Positions 1 to 3,672 of a DNA stretch of 6,079 nt are shown here, in pieces. This stretch comes from Oscillospiraceae bacterium (lineage in GTDB: Bacteria > Bacillota > Clostridia > Saccharofermentanales > Saccharofermentanaceae), in the NCBI GenBank assembly GCA_902767145.1, contig CACXGG010000263.1, positions 1-6,079 of the forward strand, given 5' to 3'. Below the pieces are notes generated by a model that did no database searches, was not told where the DNA came from, and saw nothing but the letters and a program-made list of their open reading frames with translations. The stretch's first letter is position 1, and every line of letters starts with the position of its first letter. Position numbers and translations under genes: made by a program.

Positions 1-267
1 GCTCTCGGATGCAACCTCTCCACTCTTAAAGAGCTTTACTGCAGGGATGCTGCTGACGCCGAACTGAAGCGCGAGCTCCTCACACTCATCCACATTGACC
101 TTACCAACCTTTACCTTGCCGTCATAGGCTTCGGCGATCTGGGAGACCACAGGACCCAGCATCTTACAGGGTCCGCACCAGGGAGCCCAGAAATCAACTA
201 CTACGGGCACATCGGAATCCAGGACCTCTGACTTGAAATTATCTACATTGAGAACTATCTCTGACAT
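1..267 (-). CDS. trxA: Thioredoxin (C-terminus cut off by window edge)
   Basis: General cytosolic dithiol-disulfide oxidoreductase that reduces protein disulfides and is itself recharged by thioredoxin reductase (family knowledge). The visible 89 residues start MSEIVLNV and carry the redox motif WCGPC at residues 30-34, preceded by VVVDFWAP with the buried Asp at 25. The cis-proline loop reads SIPA (Pro75), where many thioredoxins have IPT. About 15 C-terminal residues (last strand and helix) lie outside the window. The start is well placed: GGAG at 277-280 sits 9 nt before the ATG at 265-267. The gene has its own promoter just downstream of the tRNA-Gly terminator, so it appears to be separately transcribed. 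The fold and active site make the family call firm; which paralogue it is cannot be told. Confidence 0.95.
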   Translation of the reverse strand, partial: MSEIVLNVDNFKSEVLDSDVPVVVDFWAPWCGPCKMLGPVVSQIAEAYDGKVKVGKVNVDECEELALQFGVSSIPAVKLFKSGEVASES

Positions 268-300
268 TATCTTTTTCTCCTTTCGTTTTCCTATGTCACT

Positions 301-329
301 ATTTTATAATGATTCTAAATTAAGGTCAA
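301..329 (-). promoter_or_regulatory. Promoter of the thioredoxin gene
   Basis: Read on the minus strand, TTGACC (324-329) and TAAAAT (301-306) are separated by exactly 17 bp. Both hexamers are near the housekeeping-sigma consensus. The predicted start gives a short leader before the GGAG site at 277-280. The promoter lies between the upstream tRNA terminator and the gene, which supports independent transcription. Confidence 0.7.
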
Positions 330-350
330 CTATAATGTGGAAAACTGGAT

Positions 351-380
351 AAAAAAAAGATCCGGAACTGTTCCGGATCT
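351..380 (-). terminator. Intrinsic terminator of tRNA-Gly(GCC)
   Basis: On the minus strand a perfect 10-bp stem (AGATCCGGAA / TTCCGGATCT, 371-380 with 358-367) with a 3-nt loop is followed directly by a run of seven further U residues (351-357). It begins 3 nt after the encoded CCA of the tRNA. On the plus strand no U-tract follows, so it acts in one direction only. Confidence 0.93.
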
Positions 381-383
381 AAG

Positions 384-458
384 TGGAGCGGGATACGAGA
401 TTCGAACTCGCGACTTTCACCTTGGCAAGGTGACACTCTACCACTGAGTTAATCCCGC
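384..458 (-). tRNA. tRNA-Gly, anticodon GCC
   Basis: A 75-nt tRNA with encoded 3' CCA (384-386). The 7-bp acceptor stem pairs GCGGGAT with ATCCCGC, the discriminator is U as in bacterial glycine tRNAs, the T-loop region reads GAGTTCGAATCTC, and the anticodon loop CTTGCCAAG places GCC at 424-426. This reads GGC and GGU codons. It stands as a single-gene transcription unit between a consensus promoter and a strong terminator. Confidence 0.97.
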
Positions 459-477
459 GTGATTAGCGACGAAAGTT

Positions 478-506
478 ATTATATGAGGGCAAACGGTTTT
501 TGTCAA
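478..506 (-). promoter_or_regulatory. Consensus promoter of tRNA-Gly(GCC)
   Basis: On the minus strand, TTGACA (501-506) and TATAAT (478-483) match consensus at all 12 positions with a 17-bp spacer. An A/T-rich stretch lies upstream (about 507-526), suggesting an UP element. Transcription should begin near 471, leaving a leader of roughly a dozen nucleotides for RNase P to remove. This strength is typical of stable RNA genes. Confidence 0.92.
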
Positions 507-524
507 TAAAAAATACCATTTATT

Positions 525-552
525 TTGCTTTTGATTATCTAAGTGGTAAAAT
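525..552 (+). promoter_or_regulatory. Extended -10 promoter of the membrane protein gene
   Basis: TTGCTT (525-530), a 16-bp spacer and TAAAAT (547-552), with TG one base before the -10 (TGG at 544-546) forming an extended -10. A start near 559 gives a leader of about 20 nt before the ATG at 582. It lies back to back with the tRNA-Gly(GCC) promoter. The position also argues against translation from the in-frame GTG at 543, which lies within the promoter. Confidence 0.6.
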
Positions 553-570
553 GCATGTGCAAAAACGGAT

Positions 571-576
571 GGAGGG
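571..576 (+). promoter_or_regulatory. Ribosome binding site deciding the start at 582
   Basis: GGAGGG followed by ATAAA and then ATG at 582. This near-perfect Shine-Dalgarno site with about 6 nt spacing picks the start 13 codons inside the longest open frame (GTG at 543), where nothing comparable precedes the start. Confidence 0.88.
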
Positions 577-581
577 ATAAA

Positions 582-1169
582 ATGAAAAAGCCCAAGAAGA
601 AGCGTCATGAAGCGATAAATTTCATAATCATCATGCTGGTCGCAGCAATAGTTACTTTTGTAGCACTCTTTATAATCGCCTACTGTAAAGGCCTTACAAA
701 GAATGTATTTACAAAGCAGACAGAGGAGGAAGTCGTCTTCCCTGAGGATATCGACGAGATAGTCCCTGAGACGACTGTTCCCACCGAGGACACTTCAGTC
801 TACGATAAGTGCCAGGAGATCGTCAGCGTTTGCTCCACTATCACCAACATGGCAAATAACGAGGAGCTTGAAGTAACCATGAGCGACGACGGAGCCTTCA
901 TCTACCAGAATGCGGAATATAAGCTCGTATCTGTTCCCGAGGGTCCGGATTATACAAGACAGGTCTACTACTACCAGAACGGAGTGCTCATCGCAGCCAG
1001 CTACTTCACAAACGAAGGATCCACAGAATTCTTCTTCAACGAAGGTTCCCTGATCATCTGGAGACAGATGGATGCCCAGGGCGCTGAGCTGGAGGCCCAC
1101 ACAGACAGGGAAGATCCCCAGTTCACCACATGGGAGCAGGAGATCACTTCCGCTGCAGCAGCTTTCTGA
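582..1169 (+). CDS. Single-pass membrane protein with extracytoplasmic beta-rich domain, function unknown
   Basis: A 195-residue protein starting MKKPKKKRHE. A strongly basic N-terminus (residues 2-9) is followed by one hydrophobic helix (about 12-35), so the N-terminus should be inside and the rest outside the membrane. Residues 47-72 form an acidic, Thr/Pro-containing linker. The remaining domain holds Cys77 and Cys84, which could form a disulfide, and a stretch at about 128-161 with the pattern YYYQNG.LIAASYF then FFFNEGSLIIWR. That pattern recalls MORN-like beta-hairpin repeats (weak, by eye), common in poorly described Firmicutes surface proteins. There is no catalytic motif, sortase signal or lipobox. 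It has its own promoter, a strong ribosome binding site and a terminator, so it is monocistronic, lying between two tRNA-Gly genes on the opposite strand. I do not recognise the family. Confidence 0.88.
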   Translation: MKKPKKKRHEAINFIIIMLVAAIVTFVALFIIAYCKGLTKNVFTKQTEEEVVFPEDIDEIVPETTVPTEDTSVYDKCQEIVSVCSTITNMANNEELEVTMSDDGAFIYQNAEYKLVSVPEGPDYTRQVYYYQNGVLIAASYFTNEGSTEFFFNEGSLIIWRQMDAQGAELEAHTDREDPQFTTWEQEITSAAAAF

Positions 1170-1194
1170 TAACAGGCAGAAACTAAAACAAACA

Positions 1195-1224
1195 AAAAGA
1201 GCTCTTCACACGAAGAGCTCTTTT
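1195..1224. terminator. Bidirectional terminator shared by the membrane protein gene and tRNA-Gly(CCC)
   Basis: A perfect 13-bp stem (1195-1207 with 1212-1224, core AGAGCTCTTC) with a 4-nt ACAC loop. On the plus strand it ends in TTTTCTT, 25 nt after the stop codon at 1169. On the minus strand it ends in a T-rich tract and starts 6 nt after the CCA of tRNA-Gly(CCC). It therefore serves both convergent units. Confidence 0.92.
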
Positions 1225-1230
1225 CTTATG

Positions 1231-1306
1231 TGGAGCAGGCTACGGGGCTCGAACCCGCGGCATTCAGCTTGGGAAGCTGACACTCTACCAACTGAGTTAA
1301 GCCTGC
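1231..1306 (-). tRNA. tRNA-Gly, anticodon CCC
   Basis: A 76-nt tRNA with encoded CCA (1231-1233). The acceptor stem GCAGGCT pairs with AGCCTGC, the discriminator is U, the T arm contains GGGTTCGAGCCCC, and the anticodon loop CTTCCCAAG places CCC at 1271-1273 to read GGG codons. Its first 10 nt overlap the end of the upstream GH26 gene on the same strand: the UAA stop of that gene is tRNA residues 8-10. No strong promoter lies directly upstream. The best internal candidate -10 is TATGAT (1354-1359), without a convincing -35, so the tRNA is probably made at least partly as the tail of the HEAT-GH26 operon transcript. Confidence 0.97.
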
Positions 1307-2397
1307 GTTTTCGGGGCTAAGCGGATATGTCCGCTCCCGCAAAAATCTATAAAATCATAACACATCTCATGGGTAAAATCATCCGTTTTATAAGGAACCC
1401 AGAACTGGTTGTCAGAGAAATTAGCCCATACCAGAAGATATGCACACCGTACTCCCGCATCATCGAGGAACAGTGCCTCAAGAAGTTTGCTGTACCAGTC
1501 CTTCACTGCATTCCCTGAAGGAGCCAGCCCCTCAAAGTACCCGGCCTCCGGGTTGGAGTCCAGTGTCCTGGCACCTACTTCAGTGATGGCATAGACCTTT
1601 CCGTGGTCGGAGGCGCACTCAGCTATCACCTTGAGCGACTCAATGAGTTCATCGAAGAAGCCGTCCCCCTCATGAGGTCTGTCGTTATACTGGTCCAGCC
1701 CCATGACATCCACATAGTCATCTCCTGGATACCTTTCCATATACTGCTCTGCCGAATGGATCCGGCCGTTGGGTGAATAGCTGTAAAGGAAGTTCTTTAT
1801 CCCGCAGTCATTTCTTAAGTAGTCGATGGTATATCTGAAAAGCTCTATGTACTTTTCGGGAGAGAGATTTTTGCCTCCCCACCAGAACCAGTCGCCGTTA
1901 CACTCATGGAAGGGCCTGAATATCATGGGGATCCTCTCGCCGTAAAGGTCAACGCACTCCCTGGCAAAATCAGCGATCTCATTCAGAAAACGCAGGTACT
2001 TGCCGTTAAGGTCTCCTCCGGGAAGGATCCTCTCCCCCACATTTCCGTCTGTAACGTTGGGAGAGTAGTCATAGAAGTCATCGCCGCCCAGTGAGAAGTT
2101 GGGCATATGAGAGGAAAGGGTTACGATGACCCCCTCCTTGTGGAGCTGCTTCACAGTCTTTATGAGATCAGCCTTGTTGCCTTCGTATCCGAAGAATCCC
2201 AGGGTATCCACACCCACAACTGCAGGATGCACACCCACCAGGTTCTTCACGTCAGACTGGGTACCGTCGCGCCTTGTAATGCTCACTCCGATATGTCCGG
2301 CATTCTGATGGCCGAAGAGGATCGTATCGGAATACGCTTCGTCTTCCAATCTCTCAAGAAGTGATATAGCAGCAGGCTCTCTGATATCCCTGTCCAT
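1297..2397 (-). CDS. GH26 family beta-mannanase-like glycoside hydrolase, no signal peptide
   Basis: A 366-residue (beta/alpha)8-type enzyme expected to cleave beta-1,4-mannosidic bonds with retention of configuration (GH26 family knowledge). The catalytic acid/base is Glu165 in RPFHECNGDWFWWG (161-174) and the nucleophile is Glu273 in ITEVG (271-275). FGHQ (28-31), SSHMPN (95-100), GLDQYND (233-239) and LVWAN (322-326) also match conserved barrel positions. The protein begins MDRDIREPAA with no signal peptide or lipobox and consists of essentially one catalytic domain with no carbohydrate-binding module, so it should act in the cytoplasm on imported oligosaccharides. Related activities such as mannobiohydrolase or lichenase cannot be excluded. 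The start lies 4 nt after the stop of the HEAT gene with no good Shine-Dalgarno sequence, implying translational coupling. The last codons and the stop run into tRNA-Gly(CCC), and the tail after about residue 353 (GSGHIRLAPKTQA) looks non-conserved. Confidence 0.92.
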   Translation of the reverse strand: MDRDIREPAAISLLERLEDEAYSDTILFGHQNAGHIGVSITRRDGTQSDVKNLVGVHPAVVGVDTLGFFGYEGNKADLIKTVKQLHKEGVIVTLSSHMPNFSLGGDDFYDYSPNVTDGNVGERILPGGDLNGKYLRFLNEIADFARECVDLYGERIPMIFRPFHECNGDWFWWGGKNLSPEKYIELFRYTIDYLRNDCGIKNFLYSYSPNGRIHSAEQYMERYPGDDYVDVMGLDQYNDRPHEGDGFFDELIESLKVIAECASDHGKVYAITEVGARTLDSNPEAGYFEGLAPSGNAVKDWYSKLLEALFLDDAGVRCAYLLVWANFSDNQFWVPYKTDDFTHEMCYDFIDFCGSGHIRLAPKTQA

Positions 2398-2401
2398 AGT
2401 C

Positions 2402-3355
2402 TTACTTGTATTTTTTCTGGAAATCCCCGAACGGATCGGAGATGTCTGATATGTCTCCTCCCAGGTTCTGGATGGCAGACATCATCTCATAGAAGAGATC
2501 CCTTGAGATAGTATCCTGATGGCGGTTGATATAGGATTTCAGCATGGGCACCGCCTTTATATCGCCGTAGTCAGCGATACAGATAACCGCATAGATCTTG
2601 TTCTCCATATATCTGAAAGCCATTCGAAGGATGTCATAGATCTCATCCGACTGGGCCTTCTTACCGATATTAGTGATCATTATCACCAGATCCTCGCAGG
2701 GTCCCTTAAGTCCTGTATCCTTATTGTCCTCAAGATAAGCCTTCATGAGAGGCACAGACTCCGAAGGGAAGCTCTCTATATATTCAGCGATAGAATCTGC
2801 AACGAAATCAGGCACCTGGTCATAGCTCATGAAGCGGGAAAGCACATCCTTGAGAAGGCTGCTGTCATTCATGGCTGCCAGTACATTAAAGCATGCCTTT
2901 ACCTTCTGGAACTCCATCTCAAAGAGAAGATCCTCATCCTTAAGCTCCGCATCTGTCCATGCAGCAGAAGTGATAACATCAAGGGCATAGGACCTTACGG
3001 CAGAAGAGTCATCACAGGAAGCAAGGGCATTTACTACAGAAGAGGGCACTCCCCTGTCCAGCTCCAGTGCGCAGTACTCAAGAACAGAAGTAAGTTCAGA
3101 GAAAGGCAGTGTCTTAAAGTATTCGTTCATGGACTGACCGCCCAGAAGGTCGGAAGGCTCAGCCTCCATCTGCCTGCTCTGCTCCTCGGTCTCCTCCATT
3201 GCCACCCTCTGCAGGTATGCCTCATATGTGGCATCATCCTCGTTCGGGGGCTTCTCATACATCCTGTCTGCGAATTCGTCTGTCTTCTGATCTAATATAA
3301 GACCTGCAATCTGATCGTAGCGGTCCAGGACTTTCTTTATCTCGTCTCTCATCAT
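2402..3355 (-). CDS. HEAT-like repeat protein, function unknown
   Basis: A soluble 317-residue, acidic, nearly all-helical protein. Residues 1-75 contain charged helices, with a Glu/Gln-rich stretch at 47-66. From about 85 to 300, helix pairs of 30-40 residues recur, for example VLAAMNDSSLLKDVLSRF, SIAEYIESFPSESVPLMKAY, CIADYGDIKAVPMLKSYI and AIQNLGGDI, the pattern of HEAT/armadillo-like solenoids that act as binding scaffolds. There is no catalytic motif, signal peptide or membrane helix. It is the first gene of an operon with the GH26 gene, 4 nt apart, so it may be a partner or regulator of that enzyme, but this rests on position only. The start is ambiguous: ATG at 3353-3355 lies 4 nt after GGAG (3360-3363), while the adjacent ATG at 3350-3352 has a better 7-nt spacing and is probably used. 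I do not recognise a named family. Confidence 0.85.
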   Translation of the reverse strand: MMRDEIKKVLDRYDQIAGLILDQKTDEFADRMYEKPPNEDDATYEAYLQRVAMEETEEQSRQMEAEPSDLLGGQSMNEYFKTLPFSELTSVLEYCALELDRGVPSSVVNALASCDDSSAVRSYALDVITSAAWTDAELKDEDLLFEMEFQKVKACFNVLAAMNDSSLLKDVLSRFMSYDQVPDFVADSIAEYIESFPSESVPLMKAYLEDNKDTGLKGPCEDLVIMITNIGKKAQSDEIYDILRMAFRYMENKIYAVICIADYGDIKAVPMLKSYINRHQDTISRDLFYEMMSAIQNLGGDISDISDPFGDFQKKYK

Positions 3356-3384
3356 TACACTCCAATAGAAGTTTTTCCTATCTG

Positions 3385-3413
3385 ATTATATATCTTACAG
3401 AAACGAAAAACAA
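3385..3413 (-). promoter_or_regulatory. Promoter of the HEAT-GH26 operon
   Basis: On the minus strand a perfect TATAAT (3385-3390) lies 17 bp downstream of TTGTTT (3408-3413), a weak -35, with T-rich sequence upstream. The leader before the first ATG would be about 20-25 nt and contains the GGAG at 3360-3363. Confidence 0.65.
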
Positions 3414-3437
3414 AAAAACATCAAAGCCCCGCCCCCA

Positions 3438-3473
3438 GGGGACTAAAACCGCCAAAAGCCCATTTTAGTCCCC
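3438..3473. repeat. 11-bp perfect inverted repeat
   Basis: GGGGACTAAAA (3438-3448) and TTTTAGTCCCC (3463-3473) form a perfect 11-bp stem with a 14-nt loop. It lies just upstream of the HEAT-GH26 promoter. Neither strand has an immediate U-tract after the stem, so it is not a standard terminator. It could be a protein-binding palindrome or part of the neighbouring repeat block. Confidence 0.75.
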
Positions 3474-3493
3474 CGAAAAACGTAAAGGCCAGC

Positions 3494-3613
3494 AAAAAGT
3501 ACGCCAAAAGTACGTTTCACGGGCCTTTAGTGATACTTTTTTGGTACTTTTCCCGAAAGTACGCAAAAAGTACGTTTTTGAGGGGCCGTGGCGTACTTTT
3601 TCGATACTTTTCC
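3494..3613. repeat. Two tandem 60-bp palindromic units
   Basis: Unit 1 (3494-3553) and unit 2 (3554-3613) align without gaps at a 60-bp offset. The outer 20 bp at each side match at 35 of 40 positions, while the central 20 bp match at only 7 of 20. Each unit is an imperfect palindrome: the left arm is built from two copies of AAAAAGTACG-like decamers and the right arm from their reverse complements (TACTTTTT-type). Counting both units gives four forward and four inverted copies of the AAAGTA core. A- and T-tracts recur every 8-12 bp in places. There is no coding content. Nothing in the window resembles a transposase, so this is either a non-autonomous repeat, a multi-site operator or a structured 3' RNA of the lipoprotein transcript. 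Confidence 0.85.
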
Positions 3614-3658
3614 GGAGATCAGGAAAAGATCCGGTCTGATCTTTCGTTCAAGCGAAAG
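3612..3658 (-). other. Short hairpins after the lipoprotein gene; no canonical terminator
   Basis: Fourteen nucleotides after the stop codon, the minus strand can form CTTTCG-loop-CGAAAG (3653-3658 with 3641-3646). Next comes GATCAG-loop-CTGATC (3636-3641 with 3617-3622), which competes with an alternative pairing of CCGGATC with GATCTCCGG. No stem is followed by a U-run, so I do not call a terminator. Transcripts of the lipoprotein gene may end in, or run through, the palindromic block toward the HEAT gene. Confidence 0.4.
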
Positions 3659-3672
3659 TTATATATACACCC

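Noticed and set aside
331..336. TATAAT on the plus strand as a promoter
   Set aside because: No -35-like sequence at suitable distance, and transcription would run against the tRNA-Gly(GCC) gene with no plus-strand gene directly downstream. It falls in A/T-rich promoter sequence of the thioredoxin gene.
543..581. Upstream in-frame GTG start for the membrane protein
   Set aside because: It overlaps the likely -10 element and lacks a ribosome site, whereas the ATG at 582 follows GGAGGG at ideal spacing and gives a normal basic-then-hydrophobic N-terminus.
1320..1335. AGCGGACATATCCGCT hairpin as a terminator of the GH26 gene
   Set aside because: The 6-bp stem lies within the coding frame and is followed by TAGCCCCG rather than a U-tract. 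It may influence tRNA leader folding but is not a terminator.
2519..3295. Open frame of 258 codons on the plus strand
   Set aside because: It lies antisense within the HEAT protein gene, has no ribosome binding site, and its protein has no domain character. The minus-strand frame has a promoter, a ribosome site and a plausible fold.
3494..3613. CRISPR array
   Set aside because: There are only two 60-bp units without unique spacers, the arms are palindromic subrepeats, and no cas genes are present.
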